Assembly: GCA_017464045.1 (NCBI GenBank)
Contig: JAFUEG010000001.1
Coordinates: forward strand, 1 to 30,417
Direction: 5' to 3'
DNA: 30,417 nt
Origin: Lachnospiraceae bacterium
Lineage (GTDB): Bacteria; Bacillota_A; Clostridia; Lachnospirales; Lachnospiraceae
Made by a program: the position numbers and the translations under genes. The notes beneath the pieces are model-generated. The model saw only the letters and a list, made by a program, of their open reading frames with translations. It did no database searches and was not told the DNA's origin. Position 1 is the stretch's first letter. Each line of letters starts with the position of its first letter. Below are positions 7,448-16,982 of the stretch, piece after piece.

Positions 7448-7465
7448 TGAGGAAAGGAGCAATAA

Positions 7466-7900
7466 ATGGCTTATGTCAGTGTTCCGAAGGATCTGACCAA
7501 CATAAAGACCAAGTTTGTAGGAAACTTCACGAAAAGACAGTGTATCTGTTTTGGACTTGGTATTCTGGTTGGATTCCCAGGATATTTTATAGCAAGAGCC
7601 GCTATTGGTACGACACCTGCATTTTATGTACTATTAGCACTCATGGCTCCCTTCTTTCTGTTTGGAATCATGGAAAAGGACGGGCTTCCTCTGGAGGTCT
7701 ATCTGATAAATATGATAAGACACAACCTTGCGTATCCCCAGATACGAACCTATGAGTCTGAAAATATTTATTCTTATTATGATGACAGACGTAAGAAAGA
7801 AAAACAGATGCAGGTACAGCAAAAATCAAATAGAAATGGGGTGAAAAAGCGTGGCACAAGCAGTAAAACAGCCATACAAAGGCACAGTCGCAGCAGGTAA
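7466..7900 (+). CDS. PrgI-family membrane protein
   Basis: A 144-residue protein that begins MAYVSVPKDLTNIKTKF, with two adjacent transmembrane helices (about residues 28-45 and 50-68) followed by EVYLINMIRHNLAYPQIRTYE and a basic tail. This is the PrgI family, the VirB3-like partner encoded directly before VirB4 in Gram-positive type IV secretion systems; the two often act together at the membrane. The start is set by GGAAAGGAG six bases upstream. Its last 50 nt overlap the VirB4 gene in another frame, so the two are likely coupled in translation. Confidence 0.9.
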   Translation: MAYVSVPKDLTNIKTKFVGNFTKRQCICFGLGILVGFPGYFIARAAIGTTPAFYVLLALMAPFFLFGIMEKDGLPLEVYLINMIRHNLAYPQIRTYESENIYSYYDDRRKKEKQMQVQQKSNRNGVKKRGTSSKTAIQRHSRSR

Positions 7901-10385
7901 TGTGCAGAGGTTGCCTAAAGGTGCTAAGAACCCTACATATCAGTCAGCATATCATGGAAATGACAAGGCTAATCCGCTTACTAATCTATCAAGGATACTT
8001 GTTGAGAGAGTAGATAAGAGGAAAGCACCTAGTACGGTACTTGATACATTACCATTTGAGGAAATTTATTCAGATGGGCTTTGTAAGGTAGAGGGTAATT
8101 ATTATACCCGTATGGTGCAATTTTATGATATCAATTATCAGCTCGCACAGAATGATGAGAAGCAGCATATTTTTGGTGAGTATTGCCAGTTTCTTAACTA
8201 CTTCGATGAGACCATACACTTTCAGTTCTGTTTTATCAATCAGAAGGTGGATATGGAGGAATATAAGAAGGTTATTACCATACCGGAGCAGGATGATGAA
8301 TTTAATGTAGTAAGGCGTGAATATGCCGAATACTTAAGAAGTCAGCTTGAAAAGGGTAATAACGGTATTGTTAAGAGCAAATATCTGATATTCGGTATAG
8401 AAGCGAGAGACAGAAAGCAAGCCATATCGAGACTTGCCAAGATAGAGTCTGATATCATCAATAAGTTTAAGATTCTTGGCTGTAAATGTAATACGATAAG
8501 CGGTTTGGAAAGGCTCAAGATACTTCATGATTATATGAACCAGGATTCACTTGAGAAGTTTGCTATGCGTTCATTTAAGGATGTGGCAGCATCAGGACTT
8601 ACACCTAAGAACTATATAGCACCGACTTCTTTTGATTTCAGAGCCAAGGACTATTACAAGATAGGTGATATGTTTGCAACGACCAATTATCTCATTATAT
8701 CAGCAGCAGAACTTTCAGATGAGATGCTCGCTGATATCTTAAATATGGAGGATGCACTTAATGTAACAATGCACATAGATACTCTCAATCAGACAGAGGC
8801 TATGAAATACATTAAGGGAAAGCTTTCCGACATAAATAAGATGAAGATTGAGGAGCAGAAGAAGGCTATACGAAGTGGTTACGATATGGATATCATACCA
8901 CCGGACATTGAGACTTATTCAGAGGAAGCTCATGGCTTACTTAAAGAAATGCAGTCACGAAATGAAAGACTTTTCAAAGTGACATTTCTTATAACATCCT
9001 TCAATGAGAATTTGCAGAAAATGAAGGACTTCAGATTCACATTATCAAATAACATTCAGTCAGCCAACTGCGTTCTAAGAAAGCTCGACCATCAGCAGGA
9101 GCAGGGATTTGCCGCGTCACTTCCAATAGGGAAAAACTTCATAAAGCAGAACCGGTACCTTACGACGAGCAGTACAGCGGTATTTGTTCCATTTACTACG
9201 CAGGAGCTTTTTATGGAATCAAGTGAGAGTCTTTATATGGGACTTAATTCGCTTTCAAATGGAATGATTATGGCTGACAGAAAGATGCTTAAGAATCCTA
9301 ACGGACTTATTCTTGGTACACCTGGTTCAGGTAAGTCATTTGCTACTAAGAGGGAGATACTTAATACCTTCCTTGTAACAACAGATGACATACTTATCTG
9401 TGACCCAGAAGCCGAGTATTATCCGCTTGTCAATTACTTAGGTGGGCAGATAGTAAAGATAGGGCAGAGTTCTAAGCAGTATATCAATCCTCTTGATATT
9501 AACCTCAATTACTCAGATGATGACGATCCGGTATCACTAAAAGCAGACTTTATACTTTCATTTATGGAGCTTGTAGTAGGTGGTAAGTCGGGACTTAAAG
9601 CAGAGGAAAAGTCAGCAATAGACTTTGCAGTATCAAGGATATATCAGAAGTATTTCCAAGATCCAAAACCTGAGAATATGCCAATACTTCAGGACTTATA
9701 CAATGAGCTTTTATCGCATAAGGAAGATATGGTATCACAGCATATCGCACAGTGTATGTATCTCTATGTAGAAGGTTCAAATAACCTTTTCAATCATCAT
9801 ACGAATGTAGATATGAATAACCGTATTATATGCTTTGATATAAAGTCTCTTGGTAAGACCTTAAAGAAGCTCGGTATGCTTGTAGTTCAGGATGCAGTCT
9901 GGAATCGTGTAACAGTCAACAGAGAACAGCATAAGTACACAAGATTCTATATAGACGAATTCCACCTTCTTTTAAAGGACGAACTGACAGCAGCCTACTC
10001 TATGGAGATATGGAAGCGTTTCAGAAAATGGGGAGGAATACCGACAGGCATAACGCAGAACGTCAAGGATTTCCTTGCCTCAAAGGAGATTGAGAATATC
10101 TTCGATAACTCTGACTTTGTTTATATGCTGAATCAGGGTGCAGATGATAGAGATATACTTGCTCAGAAACTTAATATCAGTCAGCACCAGATAAAGTATG
10201 TTACTAATGTAGGTCAGGGTGAAGGACTTATCTTCTTCGGAGATATAGTTCAGCCGTTCGTTGACAGATTTCCAAAGGATACAGTCATGTACACACTTCT
10301 TACGACAAAGCCAGCGGAAACGAAAACTGAAAGCGAGACAGAGGCTGAAAAAACTGTAACTAGAGATAATGGACGTTCTTCCTAA
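7851..10385 (+). CDS. VirB4/TraE-type conjugation ATPase
   Basis: An 844-residue ATPase that energises assembly and operation of the transfer channel at the inner membrane face. The C-terminal RecA-like domain has Walker A GTPGSGKSF (489-497), ICDPEAEYYPLVNYLGG just after it, and Walker B FYIDEFHLLL (Asp702, Glu703). The N-terminal half matches the VirB4 CagE/TrbE-like region (MVQFYDINYQLAQNDEK). GTG at 7851 is the start, supported by a GGGGTG SD inside the end of prgI. Length is usual for the family. It is followed after 17 nt by the wall-hydrolase gene. Confidence 0.95.
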   Translation: MAQAVKQPYKGTVAAGNVQRLPKGAKNPTYQSAYHGNDKANPLTNLSRILVERVDKRKAPSTVLDTLPFEEIYSDGLCKVEGNYYTRMVQFYDINYQLAQNDEKQHIFGEYCQFLNYFDETIHFQFCFINQKVDMEEYKKVITIPEQDDEFNVVRREYAEYLRSQLEKGNNGIVKSKYLIFGIEARDRKQAISRLAKIESDIINKFKILGCKCNTISGLERLKILHDYMNQDSLEKFAMRSFKDVAASGLTPKNYIAPTSFDFRAKDYYKIGDMFATTNYLIISAAELSDEMLADILNMEDALNVTMHIDTLNQTEAMKYIKGKLSDINKMKIEEQKKAIRSGYDMDIIPPDIETYSEEAHGLLKEMQSRNERLFKVTFLITSFNENLQKMKDFRFTLSNNIQSANCVLRKLDHQQEQGFAASLPIGKNFIKQNRYLTTSSTAVFVPFTTQELFMESSESLYMGLNSLSNGMIMADRKMLKNPNGLILGTPGSGKSFATKREILNTFLVTTDDILICDPEAEYYPLVNYLGGQIVKIGQSSKQYINPLDINLNYSDDDDPVSLKADFILSFMELVVGGKSGLKAEEKSAIDFAVSRIYQKYFQDPKPENMPILQDLYNELLSHKEDMVSQHIAQCMYLYVEGSNNLFNHHTNVDMNNRIICFDIKSLGKTLKKLGMLVVQDAVWNRVTVNREQHKYTRFYIDEFHLLLKDELTAAYSMEIWKRFRKWGGIPTGITQNVKDFLASKEIENIFDNSDFVYMLNQGADDRDILAQKLNISQHQIKYVTNVGQGEGLIFFGDIVQPFVDRFPKDTVMYTLLTTKPAETKTESETEAEKTVTRDNGRSS

Positions 10386-10402
10386 GAAGGGAGGGCTTCT
10401 AA

Positions 10403-12853
10403 ATGGGTTTAGATTTTAAAGAAAAGGCAGTAGATGTAGCGAGTGAAACACTTAAAGCTGGCGGAACAAGTGATAAGCTTGAAAGTAATGATGATAAGGC
10501 AAGTCAGATGTTATCGTCAGGCGGTTATGTGGCTATGGATATTGCCGAAGGTGCCATAAGAAGCGGAGGTTCTAATAAATCTCAAAGCTTAAATCAGACA
10601 GTAGCAGATAATGTTTTAATACATGAAAATGATAACACTACAAAAGGTTCAAACTCGCACAGCCGAAAACCAAATTATGACATTAGCGGTACTCAGCAGT
10701 TTGAATCCGGAAGTGGTGGCAGGAGATTTGGTTCAGGTGGCGGTTTCAGTGGTTCAGATTATAGCAGTACATCTGCTAAAAGTACCGGAGATGGAAACTT
10801 CAGACTGAACTCAGGTTCTGAAAGTGAGCATTTATTAGCGGGAAACACAGTCGAAAGACTTGATACCGGTGATACAAGACTTCATCTTAGTTCTAAGAAA
10901 GAATCACAGAGACTTCATGCGAAAGCAGATAATGAAGGTCTCTCTATTCATGACAGTGCAAGTGTAAAGCTCGTATCTGACAGTGAAAAGGGGAAAGGTC
11001 TTATAACTGCATCAAAGCGTAGGGGGTATTCTCAGGCGCTTAGAGATGGAAAGAGTAATGAATTAAAACATTATACTGCAAATGATAAAAAGCTTAGGGA
11101 TAACAAAAAGAAGCTTCAGGCAAAACTAAGGCAACAATATGAAACAAAGAAAGAATTAAAAGGTGGTTTGGTCACTGACCTTCGTGTGGAAGAAAAAGCA
11201 GAAAGCAAGCTATATGGCTCTGCTAAGTATAGTGGAGCTGAAGCAGCAGGAAGCTTTGGCAGAAAAGTTCTTCATACGGCTTCTGATATGGCGGATGATG
11301 AAAGTGGTCTCGGTATTCAAAATGCATGGGTAGATACAGCAGATAAGGCACTTGATACATCATCGAGGGTATTTACGCTTTCAAGAACAGCGAAGTATCA
11401 TAAGCTGCAAAAGAACGAAGCTGAGATTGCGAAACTTGCAAGACAGCAGGATAAGATAATGCGTAATAACTTCCAGTTGCAATATAGATCAGCGCTTAAA
11501 ACTGCGAAGGAAAGTGAACTTTGGAGAAGCAGTAATCTGTATGAGAAACACTTACAGAAGAAGGCAATAAAGCGAAAGTACATGAAGAATGCCATAAAGC
11601 AGTATCAGAATGCTAAGAAGGCAGGTGCAGGAGGTAAAGTAGTATATAATACAGGCTTTAATGTATTCGATAAAGCAAAGGAAGGCATAGCAACTATAGC
11701 AGAAAACTTAAAAAGGCTTTTGGCAAGTCCGGTAGCAAGAATAACACTCGTTATTATCTTGGTAATCGGACTTGTTTTTGCTTTAGTAGGTGCAGCCGGA
11801 CCGATGCTTCTACTTTCCTTTGGTGGTGATGAAAACTATACAAAACCACAAACCGGTGCCGGTTTTCCGGCGGCTGTTGAACAGTGGCGTTCTTTTGTTA
11901 CGGAGCGAATGACCGAATATGGTTATCCGGATTATGTTAATGCAATACTTGCTACGATACAGCAGGAATCAGGAGGAGTATCTGAAAGCTGCGACGGAGA
12001 CCTTATGCAAGATAAAGCAAGTGGTTACTGGGAGTCTGGTACACCGTCAGACTGGGATTCATATACTACCGAAGAAAAGTCCATAGATGCCGGGTGCAGA
12101 TACTTTATAACCGGTATGGAAAGCTGGGGTATAGAGTCACCGGATGATTATGACGGTCTTCAGATAGTTGCTCAAGGATATAACTACGGTTATGGATTCC
12201 TTGATTTTATGAAGGGAAAAGGTGCTACACAGTGGACACTTGAATTATCAACAGAGTATTCAAACCAGAGAGCATCTGCACTTGGATGGTCTTCCTATGG
12301 ACATAAACCGTATGGAGAGGAATGGCTTACCAAGTATCAGGCAGGTGGCGTAGGTGGAGGTGCTGTTGTAGAAGAAAAGGGTCCGGAAGGCGTTATGCAG
12401 ACAGCTCAGAACCAGATAGGAATAGCAGAAGAACCCGTAAATGATGTCATATTTAACACTGATTATTATGGAGCACCCGTTAATGGCGATGATTACCCTT
12501 GGTGCTGTGCTTTTGTATGGTGGGTATTCAATAAAAGCGGAAACGCAGATGCTTTTTATAACGGTGGAAAGACAGCATCGTGTTCGACTGTATATACATG
12601 GGCGCAAAACAACGGATACTTTATAAGCGGAAGCGAAGCTCAGTATGGAGATATCGTGTTATTTGGTTCAAATGAGCATATAGAGCTTGTTGTATCAAGA
12701 AACGATGACGGTTCATATACAACCATAGGAGGTAATACATCTTCGGATGTTGCAGGCTCACAGTCAAATGGCGGTTGTGTTGCATTAAAGACAAGATACA
12801 CTTCAGGCTCATTTCCTATTACTTCATTTATCAGACCACCTTATAGCGATTAG
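10403..12853 (+). CDS. CD1108-type cell-wall hydrolase (lysozyme-like plus CHAP)
   Basis: An 816-residue protein that probably opens the peptidoglycan for the conjugation channel. Residues 1-445 are cytoplasmic, G/S-rich then basic and helical. One membrane segment follows at about 446-470 (TLVIILVIGLVFALVGAAG). Outside, a lysozyme-like transglycosylase domain (about 485-620) carries ILATIQQESGG with probable catalytic Glu522, and a C-terminal CHAP amidase/peptidase domain (about 660-816) has WCCAFVWW (Cys701/Cys702) and HIELV (His759). This bifunctional muramidase-endopeptidase order is known for Tn916 Orf14-like and CD1108-family proteins. A GGGAGGG SD seven bases before the ATG supports the start. 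The long N-terminal cytoplasmic part is typical of the CD1108 group. Confidence 0.9.
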   Translation: MGLDFKEKAVDVASETLKAGGTSDKLESNDDKASQMLSSGGYVAMDIAEGAIRSGGSNKSQSLNQTVADNVLIHENDNTTKGSNSHSRKPNYDISGTQQFESGSGGRRFGSGGGFSGSDYSSTSAKSTGDGNFRLNSGSESEHLLAGNTVERLDTGDTRLHLSSKKESQRLHAKADNEGLSIHDSASVKLVSDSEKGKGLITASKRRGYSQALRDGKSNELKHYTANDKKLRDNKKKLQAKLRQQYETKKELKGGLVTDLRVEEKAESKLYGSAKYSGAEAAGSFGRKVLHTASDMADDESGLGIQNAWVDTADKALDTSSRVFTLSRTAKYHKLQKNEAEIAKLARQQDKIMRNNFQLQYRSALKTAKESELWRSSNLYEKHLQKKAIKRKYMKNAIKQYQNAKKAGAGGKVVYNTGFNVFDKAKEGIATIAENLKRLLASPVARITLVIILVIGLVFALVGAAGPMLLLSFGGDENYTKPQTGAGFPAAVEQWRSFVTERMTEYGYPDYVNAILATIQQESGGVSESCDGDLMQDKASGYWESGTPSDWDSYTTEEKSIDAGCRYFITGMESWGIESPDDYDGLQIVAQGYNYGYGFLDFMKGKGATQWTLELSTEYSNQRASALGWSSYGHKPYGEEWLTKYQAGGVGGGAVVEEKGPEGVMQTAQNQIGIAEEPVNDVIFNTDYYGAPVNGDDYPWCCAFVWWVFNKSGNADAFYNGGKTASCSTVYTWAQNNGYFISGSEAQYGDIVLFGSNEHIELVVSRNDDGSYTTIGGNTSSDVAGSQSNGGCVALKTRYTSGSFPITSFIRPPYSD

Positions 12854-12862
12854 GAGAAGTTT

Positions 12863-13111
12863 ATGGATGAGGATATTAAAAGACTTAAAGATCAGATAGA
12901 GAAGCAACGGGAGAAAGTAGCCAGACTTAAAGAAGGCTATGACTATTCCAAAGAACGCTACGACAAAGAGCGTGAAAGGCTTAGTCAGCTTGAGAAAGAT
13001 GTTGAGGTCAAAGAATACAGACGTATGATGAGTGACCTGAAAGACAGAAATATTGACAATGAGGAACAGCTTATGAAAATGCTTGATTCCTTAAAATCAA
13101 CTAATAACTAA
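12863..13111 (+). CDS. DUF4315-family small coiled-coil protein
   Basis: An 82-residue, highly charged protein predicted to be almost wholly helical (MDEDIKRLKDQIEKQREKVA..., then RNIDNEEQLMKMLDSLK). Length, the paired-helix pattern and its place between the CD1108-like and CD1107-like genes match DUF4315 proteins of Clostridia conjugative elements, whose function is unknown. It starts nine bases after the preceding stop with AGGAG upstream. Confidence 0.8.
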   Translation: MDEDIKRLKDQIEKQREKVARLKEGYDYSKERYDKERERLSQLEKDVEVKEYRRMMSDLKDRNIDNEEQLMKMLDSLKSTNN

Positions 13112-13125
13112 GGAGATGAAATAAG

Positions 13126-14625
13126 ATGTTTAAAAAGATTATTCTAAGCACAATTCTTGGAGTGTCGCTTCTTGGTAGTACATCAGGCAGCTATTACATA
13201 GCGAAAAACGCTGATGTCACCACTACGGCTACCACAGAATCAACTACCGAGGAAAACAGAGAAGATGCTTCCAATGTGCATAAGGAAACAGACAGTGAAG
13301 GCACAACTTCTGAAAACACTACAGAAGAAAAGACCGAAGCAACTACAGAGACACCAAGCGAGGAACCGGCCGCAGAAGTGGATACGACTAAAGGAAAGAT
13401 TAAGATAACATTCGGTCCAGAGAAAAGCGGATGGTTCAACGATAGTGTTGATGTAGTTGTTACTGTCGAAGAGGTCAAAGTTCCTAAAAACTTTAAGATT
13501 GATACAGTAGAGGCAAAGGCAGGTGCAAATGGTTCGTGGCAGGATATTACAGATGAGATGAAGTTTGAGATAACTGAAAACTGTAATGTATATATCAAGG
13601 TAACAGACCAGGATGGAAATGAATATGAAAAATCCAGATTTATCAAGTGCTTTGATACTGTCGCTCCAACACTAAATGCTGCTGTTTCAGAGGGACTGCT
13701 TAATATCATGACATATGATACGGAAAGCGGTGTCAAGAACGTCTATATTAACGAATACAGATATGAACCCGATGAAAATGGTGTGATAGCAGTAAGATTA
13801 CAGAAGTTCGATGCAAGTTATCAGTTCTTCTATATCTATGCCATTGATAATGCAGGAAATGTCAGTGCTACATATACCATTCAGAATCCTTACTGGACAG
13901 ATCCAAGCGCCCAGACAGAGGATGATGAAGAAAAGGAAGATCCGGCAGAGTCGCTTCCCGACAATGCTGATGCCAAGACAACCGGTACATCTACAGCAGA
14001 GGTTACATCCGTTACAAATGAAAAAGGCGAAGATATAGTTGAAAATATTGATGCAAAGCAGTTTTATTCCATTGTTACATCTGACGGACAGCAGTATTTT
14101 CTTGTAATAGATATGACAGCAGCCAAGTCAGGAAGTTCTGAAGAAAATGCTTCAGTAGTTGGTGAAGGTTCTCGGGCTTATACAAATCAGAATGGCACAG
14201 TATATCTGCTGACTTCTGTATCTAATCAGAATCTGCTTAACTTCTCAAACGATGGAGAACAGACACTTCCTCAGAACTCTGTTGCAAAGGGTAATAACAT
14301 CAATGACACAAGGGTTACACCTAATAAGGATGAGACCGTTACTACAGAGGAAGAGATAGAAGAAACCACAGAGACAGATGCGAAAGAGGAAGAAGTTAAG
14401 GAAGATAAAAAGAAAGGCGGTTCTGATTTCATTTTATATATCGTTGTCGGACTTGTAGCGTTAGTTGTTGTAGCTGTTAAGGTTCTTAGCGGCAAGAAAG
14501 GAAAGCTTACTGCAAGTGATGATGAAATGTATGGCGGCAGTGCTAATCCGGATGAAGATGAAGTACCACTTGATGAGCTTAACGAATCGGAAGTAGAAGT
14601 TGATGACAGCGAGAACAGAGAATAG
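13126..14625 (+). CDS. CD1107/DUF4366-type secreted, membrane-anchored protein
   Basis: A 499-residue surface protein. It has a signal peptide (residues about 1-26), a T/E-rich stalk (30-85), an Ig-like region (about 88-265, with DTVAPTLNAAVSEGL and IYAIDNAGNVSATY), the DUF4366 core (about 303-385, with KQFYSIVTSDGQQYFLVID and VYLLTSVSNQNLLNF), a second acidic T/E stalk, and a C-terminal membrane helix (about 436-456) with a short cytoplasmic acidic tail. DUF4366 proteins accompany this transfer module in many Clostridia elements; a role in channel assembly or donor-recipient contact is inferred from topology. It is longer than many family members because of the N-terminal Ig-like part. A hairpin follows the stop. 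Confidence 0.85.
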   Translation: MFKKIILSTILGVSLLGSTSGSYYIAKNADVTTTATTESTTEENREDASNVHKETDSEGTTSENTTEEKTEATTETPSEEPAAEVDTTKGKIKITFGPEKSGWFNDSVDVVVTVEEVKVPKNFKIDTVEAKAGANGSWQDITDEMKFEITENCNVYIKVTDQDGNEYEKSRFIKCFDTVAPTLNAAVSEGLLNIMTYDTESGVKNVYINEYRYEPDENGVIAVRLQKFDASYQFFYIYAIDNAGNVSATYTIQNPYWTDPSAQTEDDEEKEDPAESLPDNADAKTTGTSTAEVTSVTNEKGEDIVENIDAKQFYSIVTSDGQQYFLVIDMTAAKSGSSEENASVVGEGSRAYTNQNGTVYLLTSVSNQNLLNFSNDGEQTLPQNSVAKGNNINDTRVTPNKDETVTTEEEIEETTETDAKEEEVKEDKKKGGSDFILYIVVGLVALVVVAVKVLSGKKGKLTASDDEMYGGSANPDEDEVPLDELNESEVEVDDSENRE

Positions 14626-14635
14626 TTTTGTGATT

Positions 14636-14661
14636 ATGAGAGAGGGATATCCCTCTCTCAT
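14636..14661. repeat. 26-bp perfect palindrome between CD1107-like gene and topB
   Basis: The half site ATGAGAGAGGGAT is followed directly by its complement, so the 26 bases are fully self-complementary with no spacer. No T-run follows. In RNA it would form a stem of about 11 bp with a four-base loop. It separates the transfer block from the DNA-processing block and ends 11 bases before the topoisomerase SD. Confidence 0.85.
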
Positions 14662-14685
14662 TAGTTTATGGAAAAGGAGAAGAAA

Positions 14686-16818
14686 ATGTATAAGCTGATT
14701 ATAAGCGAGAAGCCAAGTGTGGCTAAATCCATAGCCGATGCAGTCGGTGCAGGAACAGCTTGTGACGGATATTATGAAGGGAACGGATATCGGGTTTCAT
14801 GGTGTTATGGTCATCTGATAGAGCTTGCAACACCGGAGGACTACGATGAGAAGTACGAAAAATGGAACCTTGCAGACCTTCCTATTATTCCTGAACCTTG
14901 GCTATATAAGATAAAAGAAGATACAAAGGCACAGTATAAGGTGCTTCGAGACCTTATGCATGATAATGACATAGATTCAGTTGTTAATGCCTGTGATGCA
15001 GGAAGAGAGGGAGAGAATATCTTTCGTCATGTATATGATATGGCTAATTGCAGGAAACCGATGGAAAGACTCTGGATATCTTCTATGGAAGAGTCAGCGG
15101 TTCTTGATGGCATGAACAGTCTTAGACCGGGTAGTGATTACGATAATCTCTATATGGCAGCACTCGCAAGAGAAAAGGCAGACTGGCTTGTTGGTCTTAA
15201 TCTTACTAGGAACTTTACTGTTTTATATGGCGGTAAGGTGCTTAAGATAGGCAGGGTTCAGACACCTACACTTAATATGATCGTTGAAAGGGAAGTAGAG
15301 ATACAGAACTTCAAAAAGCATAAGTATTATATGGTTCATCTGCTTGCTAATGGTATGTATGTTGTTACAGATAAGATTGATACCGAAGGAGATGCTGAGA
15401 ATATTGCTTCACTTTGCAAGGGAAAGTCTGCCAAGGTTGTTTCCTATAAATCGGAGCATAAGAAATCGGCTCCACCTAAGCTCTATGACCTTACATCTTT
15501 ACAGATGGATGCCAGTAAGATATTTGGCTTTACTGCAAAACAGACACTTGATACTACGCAGGCACTTTATGAGAAGAAGCTCGTTACATATCCAAGGACT
15601 GATAGCAAGTTCCTTACTCATAATGAAGCAGGAAAGGTAGATGAGATTTCTGAAATCATCTGTAAGAAGTACAGCTTTATATGTGACGCTGCTTTTACAC
15701 CAGATACTTCAAATATCATTAACGACAAAAAGGTTACAGACCACCATGCAATCATACCTACAGTTGAAATAGAAAAGGCGGATATAGATAAGCTCTCTGA
15801 TAAGGAGAAGAAGATACTTCTGCTTGTTATTACAAGAATTATAACAGCCACATCCGTTTCACTTGAGTATGACTCTGTAAAGGTTGAAATTGAGTGTGCC
15901 GGTAATACTTTCAAGGCATCAGGAAAAACCGTAACAAAGCAGGGCTATAAGAAGTATGAGGATGCGTTAAGAACATACTTTAAGGCTTCTTCCGATAAGG
16001 AGGATAAAGATAACGAAGATACGGTAGATCAGAAGATTCCTGCTATATCAGAGGGAGATGTGTTAGAAAACACTGATACTAAGGTTACAGAACACTTTAC
16101 AAAGCCGCCTAAGAGATATACAGAATCTACGCTACTTTCCCAGATGGAGCATGCAGGCGAGAAGGATATGGATAAAGATGCTGAGAGAAAGGGACTTGGA
16201 ACTACTGCTACAAGGGCGGATATCATAGAGAAGATTATCAATCAGGGCTATGTAAGGCGTGAAAAGAAGACCTTCGTTCCAACTGATGCAGGCATGAATC
16301 TTATTAATATTCTTCCTGATGAAATAAAGTCAGTACAAATGACGGTGGACATGGAGAATACTCTTGCAGGTGTCTCTGATGGAACTGTAAAGGATACAGA
16401 TTATCTAAATCAGATTATAGATTTTGTATCAAAGGTTATATCTATGTACTCATCCGTTTCTGCAGAAGAAAAGAGCAGATTCAGCACCAGAGAGCTTGTA
16501 GGTAGCTGTCCTTTCTGCGGCGGTGATGTGCTCGTTGGTAAATATGGTATCTACTGCGAAAAGAAGTGCGGTATGCATTTTGGGAGAGTAATGGGTAAGG
16601 AGCTTACAGTAAATCAGTGGAAGAACCTTCTTGAAGGAAAAAGGGTTCTCATAAAAGGTCTAAGAAGTAAGAAAGGCACTGAATATGAAGCGTATTTTAC
16701 TGCTGAGACAGTTGAAGATAATAACTATACCGACAAGGAAGGTGTAAAACATTTTGGAAAGCAGCTTAAGTTTAAGATGGAATTTCCGGAGAAAAAGAAA
16801 GGAGGAACTACAAAATGA
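14686..16818 (+). CDS. topB: Type IA DNA topoisomerase (TopB/topoisomerase III-like)
   Basis: A 710-residue topoisomerase that relaxes or decatenates DNA by a transient phosphotyrosine link. The N-terminal TOPRIM domain has LIISEKPSVAKSIADAVG and VVNACDAGREGENIFR (Asp104, Glu108, Glu110; DAGRE replaces the more usual DPDRE). The catalytic Tyr302 is in LVTYPRTDSKFL, and a zinc ribbon lies near the end (CPFCGG at 608-613, then YCEKKCGMHFG). The ATG at 14686 is preferred over the one at 14668 because GGAG stands seven bases before it. Element-encoded TopB homologues are normal next to the transfer genes and probably act on the transferred strand or the replicating circle. The stop overlaps the next ATG (ATGA). 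Confidence 0.95.
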   Translation: MYKLIISEKPSVAKSIADAVGAGTACDGYYEGNGYRVSWCYGHLIELATPEDYDEKYEKWNLADLPIIPEPWLYKIKEDTKAQYKVLRDLMHDNDIDSVVNACDAGREGENIFRHVYDMANCRKPMERLWISSMEESAVLDGMNSLRPGSDYDNLYMAALAREKADWLVGLNLTRNFTVLYGGKVLKIGRVQTPTLNMIVEREVEIQNFKKHKYYMVHLLANGMYVVTDKIDTEGDAENIASLCKGKSAKVVSYKSEHKKSAPPKLYDLTSLQMDASKIFGFTAKQTLDTTQALYEKKLVTYPRTDSKFLTHNEAGKVDEISEIICKKYSFICDAAFTPDTSNIINDKKVTDHHAIIPTVEIEKADIDKLSDKEKKILLLVITRIITATSVSLEYDSVKVEIECAGNTFKASGKTVTKQGYKKYEDALRTYFKASSDKEDKDNEDTVDQKIPAISEGDVLENTDTKVTEHFTKPPKRYTESTLLSQMEHAGEKDMDKDAERKGLGTTATRADIIEKIINQGYVRREKKTFVPTDAGMNLINILPDEIKSVQMTVDMENTLAGVSDGTVKDTDYLNQIIDFVSKVISMYSSVSAEEKSRFSTRELVGSCPFCGGDVLVGKYGIYCEKKCGMHFGRVMGKELTVNQWKNLLEGKRVLIKGLRSKKGTEYEAYFTAETVEDNNYTDKEGVKHFGKQLKFKMEFPEKKKGGTTK

Positions 16819-16982
16819 CAGAGATAAAAGGTTTTCAAAAAGGTGAAAAGAATACATTTAACAATGATGCATACAAGGCAAGGATGACAGCCTATGTAAA
16901 AGGTATCAATAAATATAGGCTTAAGTCCGAGGCGGAAGCTGAGAGCAGAGATAAGGCTGACAGAATTGGAGGTAAGAGATAA
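16815..16982 (+). CDS. 55-residue conserved-looking small protein
   Basis: A short soluble ORF (MTEIKGFQKGEKNTFNNDAY..., ending DRIGGKR) with GGAGG nine bases before its ATG. The ATG overlaps the topB stop as ATGA and its TAA overlaps the following ATG as TAATG, so it is tightly coupled on both sides and is very probably expressed. It is rich in Lys, Glu and Ala and helical in the second half. I do not recognise a family. Confidence 0.75.
   Translation: MTEIKGFQKGEKNTFNNDAYKARMTAYVKGINKYRLKSEAEAESRDKADRIGGKR

Noticed and set aside
7420..7755. Forward ORF overlapping the palindrome and prgI
   Set aside because: It competes with prgI, which has the strong SD and clear family identity; the alternative product looks random.
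10623..10808. Forward alternative-frame ORF in the G/S-rich start of the CD1108-like gene, examined as a third nested gene
   Set aside because: No SD precedes its ATG and the product has no recognisable or balanced composition.
13214..13408. Forward alternative-frame ORF in the T/E-rich stalk of the CD1107-like gene
   Set aside because: No SD; the K/Q/R/L-rich product is what a shifted frame of T/E-rich codons gives.
13194..13736. Antisense 180-codon ORF
   Set aside because: Its S/V/F-rich composition is the mirror of the T/E-rich gene on the + strand; no SD or family resemblance.
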